This document shows positions 6,001 through 13,125 of a stretch of 20,917 nucleotides of DNA, in pieces (the stretch's first letter is position 1; each line of letters opens with the position of its first letter). The DNA lies in contig LGRX02015204.1 in the NCBI GenBank assembly GCA_001247695.2, positions 27,559 to 48,475 of the forward strand, read 5' to 3'. A program made the position numbers and the translations under genes. The notes under the pieces are model-generated. The model saw only the letters and a list, made by a program, of their open reading frames with translations. It searched no databases and was not told the origin of the DNA. The stretch comes from Cymbomonas tetramitiformis (taxonomy: Eukaryota; Chlorophyta; Pyramimonadophyceae; Pyramimonadales; Pyramimonadaceae).

Positions 6001-8964
6001 ACAGCAATATCTCCGCCTGAGCTCGAGGAGTACCTGCGCTCTGAGCTCCTCTTCCTGGTCTTTTTTAATGTTCTGGAGGTTTAGGGTGGCCTTCTCCTGA
6101 GGCAGCCACAGGGAGCGCACCCTCCCTCTCAGCCGCCGCCGGCCGAGTGGTCATTGACACGGCGCATCGGCGCGTCCTTGGCCTGCCTTGCCGCGTCCTT
6201 GGGCTTCAAGGCTGCAAGATCCCGCCTTGACCGTGGGATGTGCACGCGGAGTGGAATGCGCCTCGCAGAGGTTCGGAGTACGTGGCGCGTGAAACACCTT
6301 GATGGCGGCGGCGGCGGCGAGGGCCACCTCCCGAGGAGGTGTCACCGGGCGCGGGGGCGGCCTGGGCTCTGCGATGACTGGAGCCTCGATGACCACCTTG
6401 TCATACTTCGTGTCCACCTGCGCCCAGGAGAGCGGTGGGCAGCAAGCCCTTCAGTCGATAAGGCGACATCCAACAGGCCACCACCGCCCGTGTCCACGTG
6501 GCGCCACGCATCTCTATTGCTCGTTGCCACGTGGTGCCACGCATCTCAATTTCTCGTGGCCGCGTTGCGCCATGCATCTCAATCACTCCTGGCCACCCAT
6601 CTCTACGGATCAGAGGCATGCGCCCCGGCAACACTGCAGGCTGCAACCATGCGCTGGCGGCACGCGGGCTGCTGATCACAGTTGCCTGCGGCCAATCAGC
6701 ACTGCAGACCCGCACTCCTCACCACCACGAATGCACATTCTGTGATGGGCATCGCATCCCCGCATTGGAAGTGGAGGGCGCCTCGCAGTGACGGAAGGGG
6801 GAGGGGGCACGCCCGCGAGAGCAGGCGCCTGGCGGTCCTGGCAGGTGATAGGCGGGGGCGCTGGAGGCATTACCTTATCTAGCCCAAGGCGCTGCAGCTG
6901 GGCGCGCCGCTGCAGCTCCTCATTCTCCTTCTCCACGATGACTTTCTCCTCCGCCTCCCACACCATGTCCTGAATGCTGCTGATGTTGTCCCTCACGCGC
7001 GCCTGCCACAGCCCATCCGGCGTAAGCCATCTGTCATCCGTCATTTGTCATCTGTCATCTGGAGCGCAGGGGCGGGAGATGTGGCGTCGCCCACAGCGGG
7101 GGGGGGGGGAAGGGGTGGGGGGCGCAGAGGAGTCTTGAGCTGGCCATGCATAGGCATAGCTGTGGCTGCGGGATAAGGGGCTCTTCCTCCCAGTATGGGC
7201 CCGAGGCGCACCGCAAGCTCTGCAGCCATGGCCCTCTGCTGGGGGGTCTTGGAGGCCCGCAGGGCTTTGGCCTGGGCGCGCTTCAACCGCAGCAACGCCC
7301 GGGCGCCGCTCGAGTACACCCCGGCGGCAACTGCAGCGCGCGACTCCCGTAGCCCTTTGCTCCCCTGATTCTTGCTGCTGCCGACCTGCTGCTGCACCCC
7401 GCCCCCCCTCCCACTGCCCTCATCACTATCTGATGCACAGCTGGATGCCTGGAGATCCTAGGGACGTTACCCGCGGGTCAGCATTTGCTTGCGCGGCTAG
7501 ATGCTTGGAGCTCCCAGGGACGTTACCCGAGGGTCAGCATTTGCGTGCGCGGCTAGATGCCTGGAGCTCCTAGGGACGTTACCCGCGGGTCAGCATTTGC
7601 GTGCGCGGCTAGATGCCTGGAGCTCCTAGGAGGTTACCCGAGGGTCAGCATTTGCGTGCGCGGCTAGATGCCTGAGCTCCTAGGGAGGTTACCTAAGGGT
7701 CAGCATCTGCGTGCGCGGCTAGATGCCTGGAGCTCCTAGGGAGGTTACCCGCGGGTCAGCATTTGCATGCGCGGCTAGATGCCTGGAGCTCCTAGGGAGG
7801 TTACCTAAGGGTCAGCATTTACAACCGAAGATAGATGCCTAGAGCTTCCAGGGATGAGTATCAAGAAGGCACTTTCCACTTGGCGCCCGGGCGGAGCTCA
7901 GCAGGGCCAGGGCCTACGGCCCTCCACGGGGGCGACCAGGCCCTGCCGCCGAGGGCAGAGAATACGCAACTGATTGTTCAAACCCGGAAAACACGACATG
8001 CCATGCGCCTTCATTCCCGAGGAGGTCCGCCAACCTGCCTCAGATGGGAGAACAGTAGTGAGGGGGGATGCGTGCACCGGGTGACCAGGGGTTGAAGGGC
8101 ACTAATGAGCGCACCGCACACTCCAACGAGTCCCGAATGTCACGCACAGTGTTGCCAGCTGACGACGCCCGTCGGAGAGGCAGCGAGTCAGCCGCATTCA
8201 GCTCATCTGTAGCCGGACGCCACCTTTCCTCACATGAATTACCAGGGGCAGGAGCGCGGGGTGGCAAAGATGCAAGCGAGCCGAGCAGCAAGGATGCTGG
8301 TGTGGGCGGTATGGATGTGTCACCAACGCCGCTCAGAGACGCCTGTGCACACCGAGCTCAGGCTGTGCATATTCACAAAGGAGAACCATGACCGAGCTGT
8401 CCGGTGACAATGTCGAAATTTGGAGAGGTCATCGGTCAAATCTCAAGCGCCTCGGAGCGCGCTAGGCCTGCTTCCGCCGAGGCGTCAGGACTCGTCACGA
8501 GTTGAGCCGAAACCATGTCATTTGCATACACATTCCATATTTAGGACGCCATTTCGTAATGTGTTAGAAAAGAACATGGAGGGCTAGGCTCCCTCAGAAA
8601 AAAGCAACGCAACCTGAAAAGGCTGTCTTTCTTCTTGCTTGCTTGCTTGCTTTCTTTCTTTCTTCAAGAACATGGTTTTGGCGCAATGCTCGACGAGTCC
8701 TCACCCCTCACTTCGTCTGACAAGTGTGCGCCAACGTACTTAAAGTTTCCTCATTAGGTCGAACTCTTCTCGCACTCGTTATCCATCTGAGCAAAGCCTG
8801 AGGGGTGCAGGTCATTTGTTGACAATGTCGCATGGAGCCTTACCGGTGGAGCTGCGGAGGCACTCCCTCTCCGATGAGGCCTCAGCCTGCAGCTTCTCTT
8901 GCGCTCTGCCAGCCTCCATTCCGCCCCGCCCCATGTCATCATCAGGTCCGCAGAGATTCACCAT
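1..8964 (-). CDS. TTLL: Tubulin-tyrosine-ligase-like (TTLL3/8, glycylase-type) gene, 16 exons, C-terminus off the left edge
   Basis: TTLL enzymes are ATP-grasp ligases that add glycine, glutamate or tyrosine to tubulin, mainly in axonemes and basal bodies. Exons on the minus strand: 8964-8844, 8206-8078, 7429-7212, 7002-6874, 6417-6298, 6096-6034, 5912-5808, 5453-5391, 4945-4823, 4605-4531, 4160-4090, 3788-3695, 3328-3153, 1962-1732, 1290-1096, 589-364, possibly 63-1. They join without a phase error into 713 codons with no stop. Residues 1-316 are polar and charged, partly coiled-coil-like. The TTL domain starts near 317 (RGWIEN), then QVVNH...LLTTK|AGLSN, LPRLYD, a CQEHL...EDIDP segment, and VVKP (Lys668) with RGEG (674-677) and VIQKY (698-702) of the ATP-binding core. 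This order matches TTLL3/8 proteins known from the family. The exact substrate (glycine versus glutamate) is inference. Exon ends were chosen by eye from splice consensus, phase and family similarity. Confidence 0.85.
364..589 (-). CDS. TTLL: TTLL gene exon 16, ATP-grasp core
   Basis: The acceptor is CGCTTGTCAG and the donor AAG|GTAGGG. It encodes RWPDSYYMNNTGNAWVVKPS, then ARGEG, and further on HRVIQKYMESPFAVRGHK. The N-x-W-V-V-K-P Lys binds ATP phosphates in this fold, R-G-x-G is the flexible ATP loop and VIQKY is the adenine-side strand. All are intact. This is the most diagnostic exon of the gene. The family continues next with an FDIRQW-LVT-like segment. Confidence 0.9.
590..1095 (-). 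other. TTLL intron 15, no other feature
   Basis: 506 bp between exons 15 and 16. Long frames exist on both strands, as expected from the high GC, but none resembles a protein. No repeat was seen. Confidence 0.5.
1096..1290 (-). CDS. TTLL: TTLL gene exon 15
   Basis: Acceptor GCCCTTCAG, donor GCCAT|GTGGGT, 64 codons with split codons at both ends that match the neighbouring exons. The first half is Ala/Pro/Ser-rich and probably disordered. The second half (SLKLLEEASNATLNA) is helical and lies where TTLLs have a helix just before the ATP-grasp motif. A second in-phase acceptor exists 24 bases upstream (GCGCGCAG). Confidence 0.6.
1393..1677. repeat. 57-bp minisatellite, 5 copies, in TTLL intron 14
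   Basis: Units begin at 1393, 1450, 1507, 1564 and 1621 with GTGCGCGG. They differ only at a few sites (GGGC/GGCC, GGGACAGG/GGGGCAGG, GCATG/GCAGG). The period is 19 codons, so repeats run through several frames on both strands as identical 19-residue blocks. This explains the long apparent ORFs here. The array sits between in-phase splice sites of the TTLL gene and is best read as intronic. Confidence 0.9.
1732..1962 (-). CDS. TTLL: TTLL gene exon 14
   Basis: Acceptor GTCCTTCCAG precedes a base that completes a Ser codon. The exon then encodes 76 codons: a Glu/Gly-rich acidic linker, then LGWSERHLTLKEHQWDAI and LEHLEELN, ending AT|GTCAGC. The LTLKEHQW helix corresponds to the family's L-x-x-x-x-W segment just before the ATP-grasp lobe. 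The phase joins directly with exon 13 across the 1.2-kb intron that carries the fold-back element, so no further exon is needed there. Confidence 0.7.
2324..2873. mobile_element. Fold-back (MITE-like) element in TTLL intron 13
   Basis: The left arm (about 2334-2460) and right arm (about 2726-2848) are inverted copies of roughly 125 bp, differing by a 4-bp indel near 2411 and a few substitutions. The match resumes outward (CTCTGATACAT at about 2324 against ATGTATCACAG ending at about 2873) after a 12-bp insertion in the right arm that is itself palindromic. The arms are AT-rich in a GC-rich setting. Between them lie two direct copies of a 68-bp segment and a degenerate inverted piece. No transposase is encoded. 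No clear target-site duplication was found, so ends are approximate. Confidence 0.8.
2462..2612. repeat. Two direct copies of a 68-bp segment inside the fold-back element
   Basis: The copies start with AGAGTACCCCTCC at 2462 and 2545 (period 83) and run to ATAAAACAAGA. They are identical by eye and separated by a 15-bp spacer. A shortened inverted version (TTTATGTCACCACCG) lies at 2691-2705, so the central region also belongs to the inverted structure. Confidence 0.85.
3153..3328 (-). CDS. TTLL: TTLL gene exon 13
   Basis: Its 58 codons plus two bases include VARSVLACQEHLRRH and end HDGTEDIDP. These correspond to the family's CEEHL/CEEYL helix and the M-DID segment that follows. The start is uncertain by 9 bases (after GCGGAG or after GTGTAG, both phase 0). 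The end is CCGAG|GTGACG. An internal GTGTCT...CGCAG pair could splice out 69 bases, but the unspliced frame stays open and gives the better family match. Confidence 0.7.
3695..4160 (-). CDS. TTLL: TTLL gene exons 11 and 12
   Basis: Exon 11 (4160-4090) follows acceptor GTTGTCCAG. It encodes AGLSNVMQRMHWEYDVSPHS plus VLP, ending CCACG|GTATAG inside an Arg codon. Exon 12 (3788-3695) supplies the last G of that codon, then LYDATTPSELLEFQQDFQQT, then AAAAVVQMAAE, with donor GAG|GTGCGG. The joined product contains LPR-LYD followed by a D-F-x-x-T-A-A helix, equivalent to the FFPRCY...F-x-x-DF-x-x-TAA block of TTLLs. The split codon supports the splice choice. Confidence 0.85.
4531..4605 (-). CDS. 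TTLL: TTLL gene exon 10, with a GC donor
   Basis: Its 25 codons run DIVYEVLEPSQVVNHIQGMG and then LLTTK. Q-V-V-N-H followed about 10 residues later by L-T-T-K is a hallmark of TTLL3/8-type enzymes. The exon ends AAG|GCAAGG, the strong form of the GC-AG donor. Reading on through it gives a proline-rich tail without homology. Using the GC donor joins LLTTK to AGLSN of exon 11, which restores the family's LTTK-VGL motif. Confidence 0.85.
4823..4945 (-). CDS. TTLL: TTLL gene exon 9, start of the TTL domain
   Basis: It encodes 41 codons between acceptor CATGCAG|GTG and donor CCCAG|GTGCGC. The motif pattern VFVLDGTYGVGVRARLLQRG followed by WIEN and a Trp-Thr-Leu near the end matches the TTLL3/8 N-terminal signature (hydrophobic strand, G-x-Y, R-x-x-L, RGW-x-E). 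Nothing is missing from this block relative to the family as I know it. Confidence 0.85.
5391..7002 (-). CDS. TTLL: TTLL gene exons 4-8, charged linker before the catalytic domain
   Basis: Five short exons are all in phase 0: 7002-6874 (43 codons, EAEEKVIVEKENEELQRRAQ, donor AAG|GTAATG), 6417-6298 (40 codons, Pro/Ala-rich, VDTKYDKVVIEAPVIAEP), 6096-6034 (21 codons, EKATLNLQNIKKDQEEELRA, donor CAG|GTACTC), 5912-5808 (35 codons, VLERTVPPG to KMVMAK, donor AAG|GTGAGT) and 5453-5391 (21 codons, VLKQLEEFRANGGVEEKERK, donor AAG|GTGTGC). Most acceptors are CAG|G. All lengths are multiples of three, so any of them could be skipped without a frameshift. The strings of Glu, Lys and Arg predict long helices or coiled coil, a common place for partner or microtubule binding in TTLLs (inference). 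Confidence 0.75.
5517..5705. repeat. Short degenerate repeats (CATTGCACAC) in TTLL intron 7
   Basis: ACATTGCACAC or its variants occur at about 5580, 5617, 5647 and 5690, separated by C-rich spacers. Two copies of CCCGCTGTCACAC precede them. Spacing is irregular (about 30-43 bp). The stretch lies between exons 7 and 8. No other function is apparent. Confidence 0.6.
6498..6596. repeat. 33-bp minisatellite, 3 copies, in TTLL intron 4
   Basis: GTGGCGCCACGCATCTC recurs with changes at 6498, 6531 and 6564. It lies in the 456-bp intron between exons 4 and 5. Units are diverged, so the array is older than the 57-bp one. Confidence 0.75.
7020..7122. repeat. ATCTGTC-type short repeat and G-run tract in TTLL intron 3
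   Basis: At 7030-7062 CATCTGTCATCCGTCATTTG-type heptamers are repeated. At 7098-7122 a plus-strand run of G (12 G, then 4 G, then 6 G) has G-quadruplex character. In the TTLL transcript it is a C-rich stretch within the 209-bp intron between exons 3 and 4. Confidence 0.6.
7212..7429 (-). CDS. TTLL: TTLL gene exon 3, N-terminal charged region
   Basis: The exon opens with SDEGSGRGGGVQQQVG and continues into an Arg/Lys/Ala-rich helical stretch (ARALLRLKRAQAKALRASK) ending AAELA at donor GCG|GTGCGC. Two leading bases complete the split Asp from exon 2. A second possible acceptor about 10 bases upstream (CATCCAG, start 7440) would give a different phase. The exon lies immediately downstream, in the gene's sense, of the 56-bp minisatellite. 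Confidence 0.6.
7441..7850. repeat. 56-bp minisatellite, about 7 copies, in TTLL intron 2
   Basis: CTAGATGC(C/T)TGG followed by AGCTCC, GTTACC and GGGTCAGCATTTGC recurs at spacings of 55-56 bp, with CTAG at 7497, 7553, 7609, 7664, 7719 and 7775, a diverged first unit at 7441 and a decayed last one near 7831. It abuts exon 3. The period is not a multiple of three. Confidence 0.9.
8078..8206 (-). CDS. TTLL: TTLL gene exon 2 (probable)
   Basis: The acceptor GGCTACAG precedes AT GAG CTG AAT, and the donor is CACCCG|GTGCAC. It encodes 42 whole codons, starting ELNAADSLPLRRASSAGNT and ending FNPWSP, with both edge codons split. Both splits are consistent with exons 1 and 3 (each gives Asp). An alternative donor, GTGTGCG|GTGCGC, would shorten the exon but break the phase match. 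No domain is recognised. Confidence 0.5.
8630..8665. repeat. CTTG/CTTT tetranucleotide microsatellite in TTLL intron 1
   Basis: CTTGCTTGCTTGCTTTCTTT continues as TCTT repeats. On the TTLL sense strand it is purine-rich (AAGA/AAGC). It lies inside the 637-bp first intron; nothing else was recognised there. Confidence 0.8.
8844..8964 (-). CDS. TTLL: TTLL gene exon 1 with the probable start codon
   Basis: It encodes 40 codons plus one base, beginning MVNLCGPDDDMGRGG and ending in a charged stretch (EKLQAEASSERE). The ATG at 8964 has a purine at -3 and G at +4. The donor is a strong CCACCG|GTAAGG. The single leftover G pairs with the two leading bases of exon 2 to give Asp. The frame is open for a few codons upstream, so an earlier start or an upstream exon is possible. 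No function is recognised for this segment. Confidence 0.5.
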
Positions 8965-9290
8965 TTCTAAATGCGCTAGATGCGCCAAATACACCAGCAA
9001 AGCTGCTACACCTCTTTCATTCCAAACCTAGCCCATCGTCCATCGGTCACTGCGTTCACACCAAGATCATCCCTCCATCATTCCTCCCAATCCTACGGCC
9101 ACCGATGCCATTCCCTGCCCGAGTCTTCCTTGGTCTGACAGTCATACCCATCATCCCTGTGGTGATCACCTTGGCAAGACACACACTGGGAGACGCGAGG
9201 AGCGCCCGGAGGCCCAACCCACCAAAGCACGCACATCACAACACGAGCTTGCGTGGTGTCCAATCACCCATCGCTCGGGTCTACGGATAA
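8965..9290. other. Upstream flank of the TTLL gene, no gene seen
   Basis: About 325 bp directly 5' of the proposed TTLL ATG, and therefore the place where its promoter and 5' UTR should lie. No TATA box or other convincing core-promoter element was recognised. CATC/CCATC-rich stretches on the plus strand are the only pattern noticed. Confidence 0.4.
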
Positions 9291-9506
9291 GCACACACTG
9301 GACGGCACGAGATCCGCCGACAGAAGCCAGCCCAATATCATCCCAGTGGATGTGAGAAGCATTCAGGAACAGGGCGGGGCCGTGGCAAGATACCATTCGC
9401 TTCGACACCAAGGTCTTCCCTGCTCGCTCTGGGTACCCCAAAAAATTGCGATCTGTCGCTGGCATGGGCGTCTGATGGGAAAAGAACCAAACACGGACAC
9501 AGATAG

Positions 9507-10217
9507 GCCAAACACTGAACGGCATGAGATCGGCCAACAAAAGCCAGCCCACCATCATCCCAGTGGATGTGAGAAGCAAATCAAGAGCAGGGCGGGGCCG
9601 TGACAAGATACCACAAACGCATACATATTCCCAACCCAAATGCAAAGCAGCATGGAAAGATGATACGATGTGACCGATCGTCGCCAAACAACTGTTGGTC
9701 TCTGGGTTACGGAGTAAGCGGACCCTGCTGGCATGCCCCCCAGTGGCTCCCGGTCGATGGATGGGACCTATTGGTCCATGGTTATGTCATGAATGCAGTC
9801 ACACCACACAGCATGGACACCCCATGTCAAAAAAAGGAAACATGCGGGCACCTAAGTGGATAGGCCACACACACTGAACGGCATGAGATCGGCCAACAAA
9901 AGCCAGCCCATCATCATCCCAGTGGATGTGAAAAGCAAATCAAGAGCAGGGCGGGGCCGTGACAAGATACCACAAACGCATACATATTCCCAACCCAAAT
10001 GCAAAGCAGCGTGGAAAGATGATACGATGTGACCGATCGTCGCCAAACAACTGTTGGTCTCTGGGTTACGGAGTAAGCGGACCCTGCTGGCATGCCCCCC
10101 AGCGGCTCCCGGTCGATGGATGGGACCTGTTGGTCCATGGTTATGTCATGAATGCAGTCACACCACACAGCATGGACACCCCATGTCAAAAAAAGGAAAC
10201 ATGCGGGCACCTAAGTG
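9507..10217. repeat. 359-bp tandem duplication plus a diverged third piece
   Basis: 9507-9858 and 9866-10217 are near-identical direct copies (offset 359). They differ at a handful of bases, such as CAGTGG/CAGCGG and CCTATTGG/CCTGTTGG. A weaker, shorter copy lies at about 9288-9395, sharing GCCAGCCCA, ATCATCCCAGTGGATGTGAG and CAGGGCGGGGCCGTG. Apparent ORFs on either strand are duplicated with the DNA and show no recognised protein. The few differences imply a recent event. Confidence 0.9.
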
Positions 10218-11011
10218 CTCCCCACAAAATTCAAGGGAAAACACAGAAGGTGTACTTCACCACCTTCTGCCTCTCCTCGCAGCACGACAGACGAATCTAC
10301 CGAGCTCTCCAAGAGGCAGTGCCCGCCAGAATGGCACCACAGGGATAACCGCCTCCCAAAACCCACTTCCACCCGGCGGCCGTCCCCGTTCACAGCGATC
10401 CGCCAGTACTTCATATCAAGGTCAAAGAACACAAGTCCCCCAGCATGTGTAATAACCATGAGCACTGTACACGGAGAGGGAGCTAGCGTCAGACGAATCC
10501 AAGACACTCCCAAAAAGCGAGCCATAGACGAATCCCCGACGCACTCAAAGAGGCAGTACCCGTCAGAAGGGTACCACAGGGACAGGCACATCCCATCATC
10601 CAAATCATTCCAGTGGCCGTCCCCGTTCACAACGAGATGCCAGTACCCCATAAAGTGGGTGTCAACCACCAGTCTCCCGGCAGGTGAAAAAGCCCCAAGG
10701 CACTGGACATAAATAGAGCCAGCCGCAGACGAATCCCCGGCGCCCTCAAAGAGGCAGTACCCGCCAGAAGGGTACCACAGGGACAGCCACATCCCATCAT
10801 CCAAATCATTCCAGTGGCCGTCCCCGTTCACAGCGATCCGCCAGTACCCCATAAAGTGGCTGTCAACCACCAGTCCCCCGGCAGGTGAAAAAGCCCCAAG
10901 GCACTGGACATAAATAGAGCCAGCCGCAGACGAATCCCCGACGCCCTCAAAGAGGCAGTACCCGTCAGAAGGGTACCACAGGGACAGCCACAATCCCATC
11001 ATCCAAATCAT
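10211..11011 (-). CDS. Hypothetical 266-residue protein of 67-residue repeats
   Basis: Starting at an ATG (11011), this frame holds four tandem units of about 67 residues. Each has SLWYPSDGYCLFEG, DSSAAGSIYVQCLGAFSPAG and MGYWRIAVNGDG or variants, and the frame ends at a TAG. The last two units are diverged in DNA yet keep the frame and motifs such as YWRIAVNGDG, GYCLFE/GHCLLE and VDSS, which argues for past or present translation. Two Cys recur per unit in the first units. I do not recognise the family. No signal peptide or membrane segment is obvious. A fifth, 5' unit (about 11012-11207) is separated by a 1-bp insertion and carries an in-frame TGA at 11043-11045. This may be an intact short gene, the tail of a broken one, or a non-coding tandem repeat. 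Confidence 0.35.
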   Translation of the reverse strand: MIWMMGLWLSLWYPSDGYCLFEGVGDSSAAGSIYVQCLGAFSPAGGLVVDSHFMGYWRIAVNGDGHWNDLDDGMWLSLWYPSGGYCLFEGAGDSSAAGSIYVQCLGAFSPAGRLVVDTHFMGYWHLVVNGDGHWNDLDDGMCLSLWYPSDGYCLFECVGDSSMARFLGVSWIRLTLAPSPCTVLMVITHAGGLVFFDLDMKYWRIAVNGDGRRVEVGFGRRLSLWCHSGGHCLLESSVDSSVVLRGEAEGGEVHLLCFPLNFVGST

Positions 11012-11207
11012 TCCAGTGGCCGTCCCCGTTCACAACGAGATGTCAGCACCCCATAACGTGGCTGTCAACCACCAGTCCCCCGGCAGGTGAAAAAGCCCCA
11101 AGGCACTGGACATAAATAGAGCCAGCCGCAGACGAATCCCCGACGCCCTCAAAGAGGCAGTACCCGTCAGAAGGGTACCACAGGGACAGCCACATCCCAT
11201 CATAGGC
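10313..11207. repeat. 201-bp tandem repeat, five units
   Basis: The marker GAGGCAGT(A/G)CCC occurs at 10313, 10550, 10751, 10952 and 11154, giving spacings of 237, 201, 201 and 202. The 202 spacing comes from an extra A near 10992. The three central and right units are very similar; the left two are older. The period is 67 codons. Confidence 0.9.
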
Positions 11208-11211
11208 CACA

Positions 11212-11633
11212 CACACACACAGAGTACCAAGAGTGGATCCACGAGGTTGGTGGCGGGCATCAGGGCGCACCCGTGATATGCACTCGAAGGCCTCCCACGG
11301 CCGGACGCCAGGCGACCCCTGCTGGACCCTAGTGGCGTGGTGCTGCTCGCCAGCCGAGGCCCGAGGTGTGTCGGCTCTGTCGAAGGCTCCGGCCGCGCAT
11401 GGCTCTGGGCGCTCTGTGCCAGGGCTTCGGGATGGTGCACGAGTGACGTCGGCGCTGAGGTTGGGCGCGCGGGCGACACGGGCATGGCGGGATCCTTTCC
11501 GCGGAGATCGCATGGTGGCCGGAGTGCTGCCCGGTTAACGGCCCGCATCGGCAGGCTCATGAACTGCTCCACTGCCGCCGAACGTCGTGGCGTCTTCCCG
11601 TCGGGCTCCTGCCCCTCCACGAAAGTAGTGAGT
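11212..11633. other. Unique GC-rich stretch between two repeat arrays, no gene called
   Basis: The stretch lies between the 201-bp units and the 29-bp array, after a short CACACACA run at 11209-11220. Frames are open on both strands but show no family resemblance, and I saw no splice pattern that favours one of them. Confidence 0.4.
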
Positions 11634-12545
11634 CGCGCGAATGAGCGGCCCGGTGAGGGTGTTGCGCGAATGAGCGGCCCGGTGAGGGTGGCGCGCGAAT
11701 GAGCGGCCCGGTGAGGGTGGCGCGCGAATGAGCGGCCCGGTGAGGGTGTGGCGCGAATGAGCGGCCCGGTGAGGGGTGTGTTGCGTGAATGAGCGGCCCG
11801 GTGAGGGTGGCGCGCGAATGAGCGGCCCGATGAGGGTGGCGCGCGAATGAGCGGCCCGATGAGGGTGGCGCGCGAATGAGCGGCCCGGTGAGGGTGGCGC
11901 GCGAATGAGCGGCCCGATGAGGGTGGCGCGCGAATGAGCGGCCCGGTGAGGGTGGCGCGCGAATGAGCGGCCCGGTGAGGGTGGCGCGCGAATGAGCGGC
12001 CCGGTGAGGGTGGCGCGCGAATAAAGCGGCCCAGTGAGGGGGTGGCCTTGCGAATGGCCCGGCCAGTGAAAAGTGTTGCGCGCGAATGGCCGGCCCAGTG
12101 AGGTGGCGCGCGAATGAGCGAGCCCGGGGCAAGGTGTCGCGCGTAGGCGGCCCGGTGAGAGTGGCGCGGAATGAGCGGCCAGTGAAGATCGCGCCTTGAA
12201 GATGAGCGGCCAGAGTGAGTGTTGAGAATGGCGGCCCGGTGAGAGTGTTGCGCGAATGACGGCCCAGTGAGGTGGCGGCGCGCGAATGGCAGGCGGCCCG
12301 GTGAGGTGGCCTTGTGAATGGCCGGCCCAGTGAGGTGTTGGCGGGCTGGCGGCCCGGTGAGGGTGTTGCCGCGAATAGGCGGCCCGGTGAGGTGGCGCGC
12401 GAATGAGCGGCCCGGTGAGGGTGTTGCGCGAATGGCGGCCCGGTGAGGGTGTTGCGCGAATGAGCGGCCCGGTGAGGGTGGCGCACGAATGAGCGGCCCG
12501 ATGAGGGTGGCGCGCGAATGAGCGGCCCGATGAGGGTGGCGCGCG
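11634..12545. repeat. 29-bp minisatellite, about 31 copies
   Basis: The unit is GCGCGCGAATGAGCGGCCCG plus GTGAGGGTG, tandem over about 910 bp. Both ends are nearly perfect (C/T changes at GCCCGG/GCCCGA), while the centre (about 12010-12370) is degenerate. All three minus-strand frames lack stops, and 3 units (87 bp) equal 29 codons, so they give long His/Arg/Pro/Ala repeat ORFs. These are a product of the unit's composition, not evidence of a protein. Confidence 0.9.
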
Positions 12546-12809
12546 CCTTGCAGAAGCCATGCAATGCGAAGTAGAGCTGGGTGCATCCACCGGGAGCACC
12601 TGGCGCTCGGCTTGCTCGCGCGAGCCCTTAGCCCCGTCAGTCCAGCCCGCGCGCAGCGGATGCAGCGCACTTCCAGCCTGCCTCCCCGCGCCCTGCACAC
12701 TCAGCGCTAACTCACATCGGGGGGCACTAAGCGGGCATGATTAAGCTGCCGGGCGATGGCCGCAGATCGGCAGATGGCCAGATGCAGATGATGCCTCACG
12801 TGGGTCGAA

Positions 12810-13125
12810 CCACAATCACACGGGGCGTGGGCCGTGCGTGGCTGCAGAAACCACAATCACACGGCAGGGGGTTGCACGCGCCCAGGATCCACATCACACG
12901 GGCGGGGGCTGCACGCTGGGCCGCAGCACAATCACACGGCTGGGGCTGCACGCTGGGCTCTGTGAAATCCACAATTGGCACGGCGGGGGTCATACGCGGG
13001 CCACAGAAATCCACAATCACACGGTGGGGTTTGCACGCGGGCCGCAGAAATCCACAATCACACGGTGGGGGTTGCACGCGGGCCGCAGAAATCCACAATC
13101 ACACGGCGGGGGTTGCACGCGGACA
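12810..13125. repeat. 41-bp minisatellite, about 8 copies
   Basis: CCACAATCACACGG followed by a G-run, TTGCACGCGGGC and CGCAGAAAT recurs. The last three units start at 13011, 13052 and 13093 exactly 41 bp apart; earlier units are diverged and shortened. The array ends at the candidate donor of the neighbouring hypothetical exon. Confidence 0.85.

Noticed and set aside
11030..12700. Very long minus-strand frames (556, 387 and 335 codons) rich in His, Arg and Pro
   Set aside because: They exist in three frames at once because the 29-bp unit lacks reverse-strand stops; the 29-residue periodicity is simply three units.
11634..13125. CRISPR-like direct repeats
   Set aside because: Units are contiguous with no unique spacers, and the setting is an intron-containing eukaryotic genome without cas genes.
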